Positions 33,291 to 44,174 of a DNA stretch of 64,000 nt are shown here, one piece after another (positions within the stretch are counted from its first letter, which is position 1; each line of letters begins with the position of its first letter). A program made the position numbers and the translations under genes. The stretch comes from Marsupella aquatica. Taxonomy: Eukaryota > Marchantiophyta. The stretch lies in contig OZ316895.1 of assembly GCA_973895155.1 (NCBI GenBank), positions 18,910,001-18,974,000 on the forward strand, given 5' to 3'. The notes below the pieces were generated by a model, which saw only the letters and a program-made list of their open reading frames with translations, searched no databases and had not been told where the DNA came from.

Positions 33291-33527
33291 TAAAGAGAAG
33301 GAGGGGAATACCAGGGAAGGCCTAGATTAGGCCGGCTATGTATCTCATGACCCGATGAAGGATCTGTCCAGTATATGTGTGTAAAATATTAATAGTAGTA
33401 GTAGAAGGAAGTTAGCAGCGTCCCATGCCGCTAAGCCGCAGAAACGGCCTCGCCGAGGATGAAACCTACGGAAATCGGCCTGCGCAGGGGGGTTTCTTGG
33501 GTTTGGGGAGCCATGGGACGCACCACA

Positions 33528-33532
33528 CCTTG
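33528..33532. repeat. Target-site duplication CCTTG, right
   Basis: Right partner of 28,830-28,834. Confidence 0.85.
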
Positions 33533-33960
33533 CCCAAGTCACCAATACTGAGGCCAAGTTAACCTTGGCCGAGCAAGTAGGATACGGGAAGGATTCCAAG
33601 ATCTCACGACTCCGGGCCCAAATTGACAGTTTGAAGGGACAAGCTATAATCTGGCAATAGGATGTAGAGGAGGCCGATGCTCAGGCCCAACGAGATACCG
33701 CCAAGGTGGACGCCCTAAAAGTGGAGGTGGCATGGCTTCAAGAAGAAGCCGCTAAACAAGACCAACTGGTGGCAAAGCTGATGAGCAACGGTCAGCAGTT
33801 GGAAGAGGCGTGCTAGGAGGCCGTGGAGGAAACGGACGTGATGAAGAGAGAGAATGATTCTCTCATGGACCAGGTCCAGATCCTCAAGCAGGACTTTGAC
33901 CGGCTGAGGAGGCAGCGGGACAGTGGGACAGCCAATCCAAGTGTGGAATGGCTCAGTGGA
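33533..33960 (+). pseudogene. Right part of copy c coiled-coil ORF
   Basis: Resumes the interrupted frame: AQVTNTEAKLTLAEQVG, SKISRLRAQIDSLKGQAI, then after a TAG DVEEADAQAQRDTAKVDALK, LMSNGQQLEEAC and ETDVMKRENDSLMDQVQILK. It matches the minus-strand copy at 58,293-58,475 (MSDGQQLEEACQEATKEMDA). Two TAG codons interrupt it. Similarity ends near 33,950. Confidence 0.7.
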
Positions 33961-34738
33961 GGCTTGAGTAGGAAATGCGTCAGTTTTTTGCTTTCATGGA
34001 GTAGTAATTACATAGTTTTAGTGATTAGCGGAGTTGTTAGGTTTAGGGTAACTTAATAACTAAGGAAGTAGAGTAGGGAAATAAATTGAGGGAGAGGACA
34101 TGTTTCTCTAAGACCCGTATTCCATCAGCCCTCGATGGTTGGCATCCGCGATCACCCTCAAACCTCCGCCCTTCTTGGAAACAATCGCAACCGTTCACGA
34201 CTTCAGGGTGGCCCCCAAGTTCAACTTCGGGATGGAAGGCTCGTCGGGCCTTCCACTCTGCTTTGACAGCCTTCATGATGACTGGTTCCGACGGTGAACG
34301 GGTGTTCTGACCGTCAATAGCCGTTTTGCAGTCGGTTGCAATTGGTCACATCGATGACGGCATTCGGGGTTACGATGGGTTTTCTGGATGGAGCAGGAGG
34401 CTGACATAACATGGCGCTAGCGCCCATTTTTGCTGATCAATCTCTCAAACATGGACAATACGTCTTGGAATTCCTGCCCGTTTGCACATCAGCTTCGTCG
34501 CTGCACACAACTTGGATGCAAGGAAAAGTTTACAGAATTCACTAGCCCTCGGTGAGCTTCACTTTGTATTGGTAATGTTGTGCGTTGTCATTTCCTTCTT
34601 TTGCTTGGGAACAGATTCTTGTGCTGACCATTGGGAATTGATGTCGTTCATCTTCATTTTAGAGAAACTCGTGTGAATTTAACTCTGCGATCACGCTCCT
34701 CCTCGAGCTCCTCTGTCGAATCAAGCTTCTCAGATATA
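33961..34738. other. No clear gene
   Basis: I recognise no coding signal. A perfect 12-bp palindrome GGCGCTAGCGCC lies at 34,413-34,424. A CACCCTCAAAC word near 34,152 recurs inverted near 41,309 and could mark a Harbinger terminus. Confidence 0.35.
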
Positions 34739-35761
34739 ATGGCGACCCAATCTGCCAGTGGAAGTGTTTAGTCTTGCTCAAATCAGTCTCAGGAAGTTGG
34801 TGGAGCTGTGGCAAATGGGCCTCGCCCTTTTGGCCCTGCTTCAGATCAACCCCCCACTAGGCAATGGAGACTACATGAACTCCTTCTATTAATTGCAGCA
34901 AAGCGGATGGAGCATGAGACTTCCTTGAATCACACATCAAGAGAGAGAATCAAGGCTACAGATCAGAAGTGGAGAGAAATTTTGGCAGTCCTTGCAAGAG
35001 ATAGTGTGCCAAGACAATCAATGCAGACCAAGAAACGTTGGGAGAAATTGGTCACAGACTTCAAAAAAGTATATGATTATCAAAACCATGTTGGGAGTGG
35101 CCAATCTGACTACTATGAAATGGGCAGCGATGAAAGGAAGAGCCGGAAAATTCCCGTGAATTTTGCTCATGAATTATTTGATGCCATGGAGTGCTGGATG
35201 GGCACGCATCGATCAATCAATCCATCACCAAACCAGGTGGTGGACAGTGGAGATGTCAAGGAAGAGCTCATGCAGGAGGTTGGGCAAACTGATATCGGGA
35301 ATACTTCACATGCCACAAATTACACTGAGGAAAATAATGCGGAGGTGACTTCTCCTCACCCTGTTCTTGCTGATCCAATGGAAACTTCAGCAGCAAGACT
35401 GCAGCAGAGAACACCCCCATCAGGGGCAACAGGATTACACCAAAGATTGCCCCCATCAGGAATGCAATATACTGGGGTCAAGAAAAGTCATCGAGATAAA
35501 CTTGACAAGCAGTTCAAGAAGACAACAAGTTCCTTTCTAGATTTCCTTGGGAAAGACTCAGCGAGGAAGATTCTTGATGAGGATGAAACTAGTCGCAACT
35601 GGGATAAGGAAAAGCATGATAATCTTGTAGATCTTGACAAGAAAAAGCACGAAGGAATGATACGTCAACAGTCACAGATGACTGCGGCTATGTCGAATGC
35701 CATCACTGGGATCTCTGACTCAATTCGGTTCTTTGCCACAGAAGTAGCATGTAAGAAGTAG
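34739..35761 (+). CDS. Myb/SANT-like (trihelix-type) protein of PIF/Harbinger element
   Basis: The probable ATG is at 34,739 (MATQSASGSV), followed by an in-frame TAG at 34,769-34,771; from there to 35,761 the frame is open for about 330 codons. The DNA-binding domain is RQWRLHELLLLIAAKRMEHE, then KWREILAVLARDSV, KKRWEKLVTDFKKVYDYQ and DYYEMGSDERKSRKIPVNF, a Myb_DNA-bind_4-like tri-helix. A 3' helical region (LDKKKHEGMIRQQSQMTAAM) probably mediates contacts. PIF/Harbinger elements need two proteins: a Myb-like one, which helps import and position the transposase, and the DDE transposase. Here the transposase lies 2.2 kb downstream, convergent. The early TAG is the only lesion I see, so re-initiation could rescue it. 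Confidence 0.8.
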
Positions 35762-37993
35762 AATTGTATCTTTGAAAACGGCTAGAATGCAAGCTAATAC
35801 ATTGGGTCAAATGAATACTCGTAGTGCTGCCCACAAGACTAGCCAGTTCCGGCCCGACAGCTGATGTTAATGCCATTTGGTCGGCGGCTCTATGAAAAGT
35901 TTGTCGCACTTCTCTTGATTTCGGTCTAGAAATTGGGGGACATGTCAGAATGAATCATTTGTCCACACCCTTTCCCATTTGTCGTTTTGCCACAGAATCT
36001 TTGTGATATGTGATTTCAAATCCGTGCAATAATTCATGGAATGGTCCCTTGATGTGAGGTTTCACTTAGAAAAGGGGCCTGATGATTAGGCGGATCACAC
36101 TGTAGAGTCGTCACCAGTCCACCCTAGAATCACGACCTTGGCGTGGGTCAATAATTACCTATACATTCATTCTTTAAAGTCCATTTGGTGGTTGGAGATT
36201 TCTTCCAATCAGTTCTGGGATTTCGCTGTAAGCCTCGTTCAATGGGCATGTTCAGTTCTATGACCGCACCCCTGTATAGTTCTGGCCGGAATCACTTAGC
36301 ATGCATGGGAGTATTGATCTGCAAATCCCTCAACATTTGAAAAGCATATATTCATTTTTGGAGCTTCTTTAACCTGACCAGATTGATTTCTCTAGTTCTT
36401 CTACGGACCCACTAAGACATTATGTCGCTGCAAATTGTGAGCTGCAGTAATGAGCTGGACTTAAAACATCCTTTGCCCTGACATCATTGAACTTCAAAGA
36501 ATCCTGTCATGATCTATTTTGTTTACGACTTTTATTTTGTCTATCTGAAATGTGTTACCCTTGTTTCCTCTACCAAATCTATCTGAGGTAGAAGAACGCA
36601 CATGAATTGGCGGATAGAATTACTTTTCTATATAGAGGTAGAAGTGCAAAAGTTTTAATTCTTACCCTGATGCACAGATGTCAATAGATACCTTTGTTGT
36701 ACTACTATTAATACTCAAAGTTAATCTCCGAGTGTGAACAATGAATGGTTTTAACACAACTTGTTTTGGCAGAGAACAAGGTAAACAAATGTCAATAGGT
36801 CAGATTTCACGTAGCAGCACTTCTACAGTGAGACTCTCTTCAAGCAACTTAATTTGACACGGACCCAGTAAATTCAGAGCCTTGGATTATAGATATGTCG
36901 ACCAGTGAAATAACTCCTTGTGGCACTTCTACAACAAGTCTGTAAGATGCGCTCACTCTACCTGAGCTCAGCCCGAAGCCCCGGTACTTCTATGATCATT
37001 GCCATTGTTGTAAAGGCACACGAGAAACTGCAACCTGTTCAAACATAAAGACACGATGATTGCTCCGTATCTGAAAGAATGACGCCAATTCTGACTCACA
37101 AACGAGACCTAAGGCAGTTGAGTTCTTGATTGATTTTCTGAAGTTCCAAATGGTGGTACAATTTTTGGCATTTAGGCCAATTCTTCTTGTGAACCTGTTC
37201 GGTCCCATGATTAGATGCTGCCTGCCATTTCCGTTAGTTGATATATAAGGGATGGATCTTTAAGTTTTCTAAGTGTCAAGTCTAGTGTGTTCAAAGGGCT
37301 TTGGTGAACTTCCTTTGTGAACGGGTTTGTGCAAATTAATTTTTTTCACAACCTCACTTGCCACCATGATGATTACTACCTTTAGAAAAGCGGCTCGGAT
37401 AACTAAAGTTGAGCAATGTCCACCCTTAAGCAAATCTACACATCATAACATTGAAAAATCTGAAGGCATTTATATGTGCAGCCGACAAATGAATATAGAC
37501 AAGCAGCAATGAATGGCAAGACCAGTAGGCACGCACAGATTGCATCAAGGTAAAATTCTGGATCACTTGACTAGTAATGTTCATCTGCTATAAAATACAT
37601 AACAGTGACAAGTTTATGGACTTCTGCTCAAGCTACAATACTCAATGTCAATCGTGCAGAAAGAAGCTTCATCGAAGAACAATGCCAACCAGAGCACATC
37701 AATTTCATCATTCAAAGACAAAAGAAGCTCATCTGATAAGCATGAGACAGATATGTCCAATTTAAGTCTCTCACAGATCGCCGATGAGTCACAACTTACA
37801 GAGAAGACATGAGTACATCACTCAAATAATCCTGAGTAATGTATTCTGCAACTCAATGGATCAAAGGTATTAACTAAATAGGGAACAAATCCCAGATGTA
37901 TAATGTCATAACTACATTGGGATAATCTGCTTTGCATATCATGGTAATGAAAAGAATTGGCTGACGATTTGATCACCTGCAATTCGATCACCT
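35762..37993. other. Interior of Harbinger element, no gene
   Basis: AT-rich sequence between the convergent Myb-like and transposase genes. No ORF looks protein-like. It probably contains both 3' UTRs and element interior. Confidence 0.5.
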
Positions 37994-39405
37994 CTACAAT
38001 CTTCTGGTTCTTCTTTGTTCTGACAAAATTGTCACCTCATTCAGTAAATTGTCCCGTGCCTCTGGCCCTTTGTCCATGTACTCCCTTCGAGGCACATGGA
38101 CTCCAGCGTATCCACCTGGATGGGGTGTAATACCCCAGAGCAACTCAGGACTGAAATGCTCTCCTCTCTCAATCAAATAGTTATGTAGAATGCAACAACA
38201 ATAGATCATGGGACCAATTCTCTGCTTTTGGTTTCCACAGTATTCGACTGAGTATTCGCCAGGTTCCTTTTAGCTGCCCAAACGCCCTTTCAACTGCCAT
38301 CCTAGCTTGAGAGTGGCGGTGGTTCCACAAGTCATGCTCATCTGATAATCCCCTTGCAAAAGGTACCATGAGCCAAGGATACAAGGGGTACCCTGCGTCC
38401 CCAACTAAGTATGTATTCCCTTATAATTGTCTCTCTATCTTGACAATTATAATCCAAGCCCTGCAACTTGACTCTTCTATACTCAACGTCTCTGTAAAAT
38501 GTAGAAACTCTAAGCAAGCGTGTGTCCTGAATGCTCCCAGGCCATCCAGCTACAATGTGCAAGAAGCGCAATTGCAAATCGACTATAGCTTGCATAGACA
38601 CTGAGGTTTTCTTTTTAAAATCAAAATAATCCTGGCTGCGCTCTGATGCTGGCAACTCTACAGGAAAATGGGTGCCATCAATGGCCCCGCAACAATTTGG
38701 GAATCCCCATCGATCAAGAAACTCACTTTTTACCTCATCTAGCTTTGTCCCAGTTGGCCACTTGATAAGTCTTCTCCCTCGTGCATTGACTGCCTGAATA
38801 AACTTCCAGGTTACTTTGATTGCGGTAGGACAAGAAACTCCAAATAGCTCCGAGATTCCAAGGAATTGGTCTCCAGTGCATAGCCTCCTAAGCGCAATAG
38901 CTACTTGCCTCTCAACTGTGAATTGTTTGTTTGGCAGAGTACAAAACGCTAATGGCGGGTTTTTCAACATGTCATCGTGTACCATGTCACAAATTGCATA
39001 GAATGTCGTTGGGCTGACCCGAAAGAACTCCTTAAATCTCTCAGGATTGTCATGAGGCACAAAGTCAATAAAAAGGTAAAACCACTGAATACTCCTTGGC
39101 TTAATGTACCACCGGCACTGGATCTCTCTTTTCCTCATGAAAAAACTTTGAATGACCTGAATGAATAGGCAAACATGCTTCCAGTTATCTTCATCATCTC
39201 GACGTCTCTTTCTTAACTTAGAAGTTTCTAGTGCACACAATCTTTGCAAGATTGTGCTCCTTCCAAGTTGATGTTGCCTGGTCATGAGGGACAGAAGAGA
39301 AACAACAAGCAACACAGCCATTGTAGTATTCATGATTACAAAAGCTATCATCGACTCCCAATTCTGAGAAATGTTGTCTTCTTCATCTGGACCTGGCACC
39401 TCCAT
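37994..39405 (-). pseudogene. PIF/Harbinger DDE transposase, two frameshifts
   Basis: ATG at 39,405. The N-terminal helical part includes VSPTTFYAICDMVHDDMLKN and VAIALRRLCTGDQFLGISEL (HTH-like), then VSCPTAIKVTWKFIQAVN. DDE_Tnp_4 core: CCGAIDGTHFPVELP (first D), FLHIVAGWPGSIQDTRLL, then after a frameshift near 38,410-38,430 VGDAGYPLYPWLMVPFARG (second D) and RMAVERAFGQLKGTWRIL (catalytic E). A second frameshift near 38,230 leads to MIYCCCILHNYLIERGE and the C-terminus. All three catalytic residues can be seen, but the frame is broken twice. The family cuts and pastes DNA at TWA targets. A short intron could in principle replace the first frameshift. Confidence 0.85.
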
Positions 39406-42112
39406 TTTGAACAGATGTCCAATTCACCTTCCACACTTCCTCCAACAATCCGAAGCAGCTCAAAAGCAACATAAAAGTAGCAGTGGTGAGGGCAGCTACA
39501 GGTCCAGGACAATACACCAGCAGCATCTCATCAAGCAATCAAAAGTCTTCCTGTGGTCATCAAAGCAGCATGAAACAGCAGCAAGGGGGCAGCCTGCAGG
39601 TTACAATTTGTAGTAGATTTTATCAAAATAGACGCTTGACATTTTAGTAAACCAAAAAACAGTCTATGGAGGATCAAAAACTATGAGTGGCATCAGGCTG
39701 CTAGAGGACTATCCAGTATACGAGATTAAAGTAAAAAATCTTTTCTTTAAGCTGCCACCGCCCAAGTCATTTGAGATACAAATGCTCGCTATAAAACGGC
39801 CCAGATTAATACTGACTGCAACCAAACAACCTGATTAATACTGATTGCAACCTGATTACCTAGAAGTCCGTCAATGAAACTTGTCAATTCTATTTGTTCA
39901 TAGGAGCATGCTTTATGCAATAAACTGATACTGGTCGATGAGTCGGCTCTACAGGACACGAAAAATCAAAGGCTGTCATGAACCGGGTCATTGAAACTTA
40001 CAGCTTTTGGGCTTAACATCTGAAAGAAAGTAAGGGGATATATAGCCTCGATCAAGCTTCATGCCCTCCACACCTTCTAGTTCGTGGCAAGATTGTTTCC
40101 GTCCTCCAACATTGCATTCATCCATACTTAAAAGAAGAAAGAACAATGGGAATTCCAGTGGGGTGTAGATAGGAGGACCAGGATTTGTAGGCTACTTTGC
40201 AAAGGCCTTTGCCACCGTCACACCGTCCCAATGAACTTTACGATAACCAAAAATTTGCTCTGTAACCCCACATCGACCTTGGAAAAAAGTTACAGATTCA
40301 CAAAGCAATGAGTGATTGTTCAAGGATGTCACGCACCTACGACACACCTGGACATAATTTTATAAGGGGGCGGACAATAATTAAGCTAAGCAGTTGTGTC
40401 TTTTGTACCTTTGGGCCCATGGTAACCTTCTCAGCATCCGGTAATTCCTCAACACCTTGGACTGTAAGAGCCTGGTATCCTTCCATCCATGATTTCGCAG
40501 CAGTTGCGAGCTTCTTGCATTCTGCAACTTCAACTCCCAATCAGACCAACACAAGAGCACAAGATCATCTTTGCTAATCACATTAAGGACAAACGCTTGG
40601 GGTCAACTGCTACAATCTCAAACATAGTACAACTGGATGAAGATTTACAATTCACCTGGCCAACGCTGTAATTCGAGAGTATGAGGTAGTGAACACCAAT
40701 TCTTCTCTGTAAATCCAAGCTCCTAGTTTGCAAATCAAGTAAAAGCTCCCAATTAGCAAATACATCTTACTCCACTACGTACCATGACCGAAATCTCGTA
40801 CCCTAAACAGATGACCGGTATCTCCCATGCACTACTGCGTCCCAAAATATAGATCCCTGCTCATACACAAACCTCAGGATAAGATAAATCCGGGACCTGG
40901 TCACCTCTTTCGCTTACTGCGACCACAGTTCAGCTCAACTGCGATCGAGCACAGCTCAGCTGTTCAGCCCATTTCTGCCCAAATGCACATGCATCGACGA
41001 GCTCCAAACATTCTCTATCGAAATCAGATCCAATCCAAAGATTCATTCAGATACGGGTACTCTGCCAAACACGCAAAACCTTTCGTTCGCCTTTGTTCAG
41101 ACGCAAAACCTTCGAGGTGCATATCGAGAACTGGCACCACTCGTTCCCCTTTGCACACCGTTAGCCGAAACCCTCACACCATCGTTCAACACCCGGTTAC
41201 AGTCAATTGATAATTCACCCTCATCAAATGATGCGGGCGCCATGGAATGAGACTCGGACTTGCCCTCAAATGCACTTCGGGGTGACTTCGGGGTGACGAC
41301 AGTTTGAGGGTGAGAGCCGGGTCAAGGGCTGATGGAATACTACTCTAAGAAGTATCAAGAGTTGAGTAAGTTATTTGGTAAGGGCGGAAAAAAGTTATGG
41401 TAGTCAGCAAGTCGGGCCGAAGGCATGACCGATACTTTTGAGTGATAAGTTTTGCTAAGACTCACCCTATAGGTGCTAGGTAGTCCCTAGACCACACGTA
41501 AAAGTCACAAAGTCAAGTGGGGTCTTAACCTAGGAGTTGTAAGTATTTTGGCAAAACTTAAAGTTACCAAATAGCGGGTCTCGGGAAAAATAGCTGATGG
41601 GAAAAGGTAGGGGTTCCAAGTTTCAAAGTAGGTTAAATATGATCCACTATATCCCTGGAAACTTTTGGGAGAACTTGGTTACCTTTGGTTACTTTTTGGG
41701 AGCATCTCAAAGTTGAGAAAAATTTTGGAAAACATAAGAATTAACCCTCTTTACCTAATTTTAGAAAATTGGTTATAGGGTTTTGTTTAGATCTTAGTAA
41801 ATCAAGACATAGCCCTATGTCCAGAGAATATATGGATCTACTCAAAAGTCCTTTTGGCCTTATGGGTGATTTTTGGCGGTGGGTACAATATGGGCTGGGG
41901 AATTATATTTTTTCCAAAATAACGAAATCCGATTAAGTGTAAAAATGCTTCGACGAGGCTACCACAAGGCAGGAATAAGTCAAGCATAAGGGCGGCTAGA
42001 AGATGATTGAATAGACCAGGCAATCACAAGGTGAAGGAGCTTGAGTGGGAGTGGTAGTTAGTTGGACTTTAGTTGTATTGTGATTTTGGTAGTTAGGAGG
42101 ACTTTGGTGGGC
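39406..42112. other. No gene supported
   Basis: Contains several open frames of 60-127 codons with no protein-like pattern. The right flank of the Harbinger element probably ends within it. The segment 41,217-41,319 has multiple GGGTGA/TCACCC words able to fold. Confidence 0.4.
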
Positions 42113-42205
42113 TACCTTGGTCCTTGGTCCTTGGTCCTCCACTTTGGTCCTTGGTCCTTGGTGGGCTACTTTGGTCCTTGGTCCTTGGTGGGCTACCTTG
42201 GTGTG
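42113..42205. repeat. TTGGTCC minisatellite
   Basis: Tandem TTGGTCC units in nested larger repeats with a GGTGGGCTAC spacer, on the order of ten heptamers. Confidence 0.85.
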
Positions 42206-42482
42206 GTGTGGAAGAAGAATAGTATATAAGGAGGAAGTTTTCATTTGTTAGGGACCGGGAGTCTCATCTCTTAAGTGGAATCTCTACCTTGCCAAGGTAG
42301 GGCTAAGCTTGAGAAGGGAGAGGTGGTCCATGCTTAGTGTGGAGAATGTGTAGTGAACTTTTGTTGTAAAGGTGATACAATAAAAGGAGACTTGTCAATC
42401 TTCATTGTGACCATTAAGTGTGAGTGCATTTGAAGTGTATGGGAGCAAGAAAAGAGTCCATGCTATGGTGTAATCTTGGTCT

Positions 42483-42785
42483 AAGCTCAAAGGGGATGTG
42501 CTAGTACAAAACCAAGGCCAAGGAGGCAAGGTTAAGGTAGAGCACTACTTTGAGACTTAGAGAGGATTATAGCTTGAGGGTGGAAAGTACTTTGCTTGGT
42601 GTGTGACCGTGTTAACAAAAAGTAAGTACAAGAGGAAGAGTCCTTAGATAGAGGAGCCTTCTCTAGAGCTCAAAGGGGATGTGTGGACCCAAACCAAGGC
42701 CAGGGGGCAAGGTTGAGGGGTAACACTACTTTGAGGGTCTTGAGGAGACTTAAGCTTGAAGAGGAAAGTACTTTGGGTTCTTGGG
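42483..42785. repeat. Diverged tandem duplication, about 185-bp period
   Basis: AGCTCAAAGGGGATGTG at 42,485 and again at 42,668, each followed by CAAGGCCA..GGCAAGGTT, CACTACTTTGAG and GGAAAGTACTTTG. Probably part of a repeat body to the left of the unit end at 44,003. Confidence 0.7.
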
Positions 42786-43084
42786 TGTTTGTGTGAGAAT
42801 CTACTCTAAGGTGACAGCTTGGAGCGGAGATCCCCCTTGCTGATCCTTGGAGTAGAGGAGAGGGGAAGGGTGTGAGTACAAAAGTAGTCAAGGGGACTAC
42901 CTCTCTATAAGTGGAGAGTTGAAACTACTTATGTATGGAGTAATTAGACATTGTAGACATATTTCAGAAGTTTTGTCAATCCTTTGTGACCTGGTATGAT
43001 ATGGAGCAGGTATTAGGTAGTCTTTTGGGGAGAAAATCCGCTTAAGCTCCTTGACAAGTGTTTGACACCAAGTCCCACTTGGAC

Positions 43085-44003
43085 GGATCTAACAAGCGGG
43101 CCAGACATTAAGCAATGCCGATAGTTTAGAGTAGCGTAGGTTTAGCCACGGAAGTAGAACACTACCGACAAGCGCCGAAACTAGTTAGAGCGGCATTGAC
43201 AACCTTTCTTAGCATAGCATCTTAGGGTAACGACAAGCCGTTTAGTGTACTGGCATTTAGCTAGGATTAGCACAAGCTAGAACTTGAGCATATGACCACT
43301 CCTGGCCACGGCTCTTAGTTAGTATTTAGTACACCCCCGATAGAGGCAGTGGGGGGGGGGACTTTGGGTTTTGAACCGGGTATCCGCGGATGTGCGAGGA
43401 GTCCCAACCTTAGTGAATAGAAGAGTACCAAGAGTGAGGGTATGACTAAGCTTGTCGGGCGAGTGCGGAGTCGGGCTCCATTGTAGTGTACACCTCATTG
43501 CCACTGGGCTATTTATTCCCAAAGAAGTTGAGTCAACCGTATATGTACGTATGACGAATTCATAATTGAAAGTCTTTCCTCACCATTTCATGTAAACCGA
43601 GATTGTATGGGTGTAAGTTGTTATGTTCATTAGTCTCGTATACGGGTGTAGAATGCTTGGCCGAACGTATTGTACGAGCTGCGCATGGGGTGACGGCTGG
43701 GGATAATGGTTGCGAGCCCGGGTTAAATACCCGTATTATTGGATTGGGATCGGAGGCAGACAGCACAAAGGCTTATAAGTCCCTAAGCCGGGGTCAATCC
43801 AGCTATCGACTTGGGGTATGTTTAGGTGGCGGAATAGAAAGTATACCTATGATACTGGTAAGAATAGGATGGGGCACATTTAGTGTCAAGTTAGGGGAAT
43901 ACGGTATCGTATGCACGTCCCTCCTTGCCCGAACCTCAATATTAACAGAGTTTATGGCCGCCTAAGCTGAAATCCAATTAAGGATGAATCTTTTGGCGTG
44001 ACA
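43085..44003 (-). mobile_element. Terminal part of TG..CA unit (copy f)
   Basis: Read on the minus strand it starts TGTCACGCCAAAAGATTCAT at 44,003 and matches, in opposite orientation, 57,321-58,220 (TGTCACACCAAAAGAGTCGC) over ~900 bp. Shared landmarks include the conserved GGTAT..CCGCC..ATACC block (43,814-43,847). The other end is not resolved; the repeats at 42,000-43,000 may be its body. Open frames here are shadows. Confidence 0.75.
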
Positions 44004-44174
44004 CCTAAACAAATTTTTTGCTGAATTTTCTGGTAGTGACACGTGGCAAGTGTTGTGTAACTTGAGCATAAGGGGCAATTTTCAAAGTGGCAGACGCGCG
44101 TGTTTTTGGAGTTCAGGAGGGAGAGGACAGTAGGGACCACGCGCGGTGGCTGTAAAATATGGATTGTTTCTTTT

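Larger units (their letters stand above)
28835..33527 (+). mobile_element. Complete ORF-bearing TG..CA unit (copy b), 4,693 bp
   Basis: Begins TGTGATGCCTAACCAGG and ends GGGACGCACCACA; ends are inverted over about 8 bases (TGTG-R-TGC). The 5-bp duplication CCTTG flanks it at 28,830-28,834 and 33,528-33,532. Removing unit plus one duplication rejoins the coiled-coil reading of the host copy (HLATAL to AQVT), as in the uninterrupted copy at about 58,630. TG..CA ends with 5-bp duplications are the signature of LTR integration, yet the unit has no internal LTRs and no reverse transcriptase. It instead carries two main ORFs (29,564-30,831 and 31,322-32,605). It is either a giant solo LTR with coding capacity or a different kind of element. 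Confidence 0.85.
34152..41319. mobile_element. Candidate boundaries of PIF/Harbinger element
   Basis: TCACCCTCAAAC at 34,152 and its reverse complement GTTTGAGGGTGA at 41,308-41,319 bracket both Harbinger genes at a plausible 7.2-kb size. The match is only 12 bp. The expected 3-bp duplication is not visible, and related CCCTCA words recur near the right end (41,218; 41,261). Treat the edges as tentative; the element's presence is secure from its genes. Confidence 0.3.

Noticed and set aside
34043-34310. Possible retroelement coding at 34,043-34,310
   Set aside because: Open on both strands but no recognisable motif in any frame; left unassigned.
42113-42205. ORF with repeated GPRTKV-type residues on the minus strand
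   Set aside because: The repeat is the translation of a TTGGTCC minisatellite.
41838-42244. Small overlapping minus-strand ORFs
   Set aside because: Frames arise from repeats and have no protein-like conservation.
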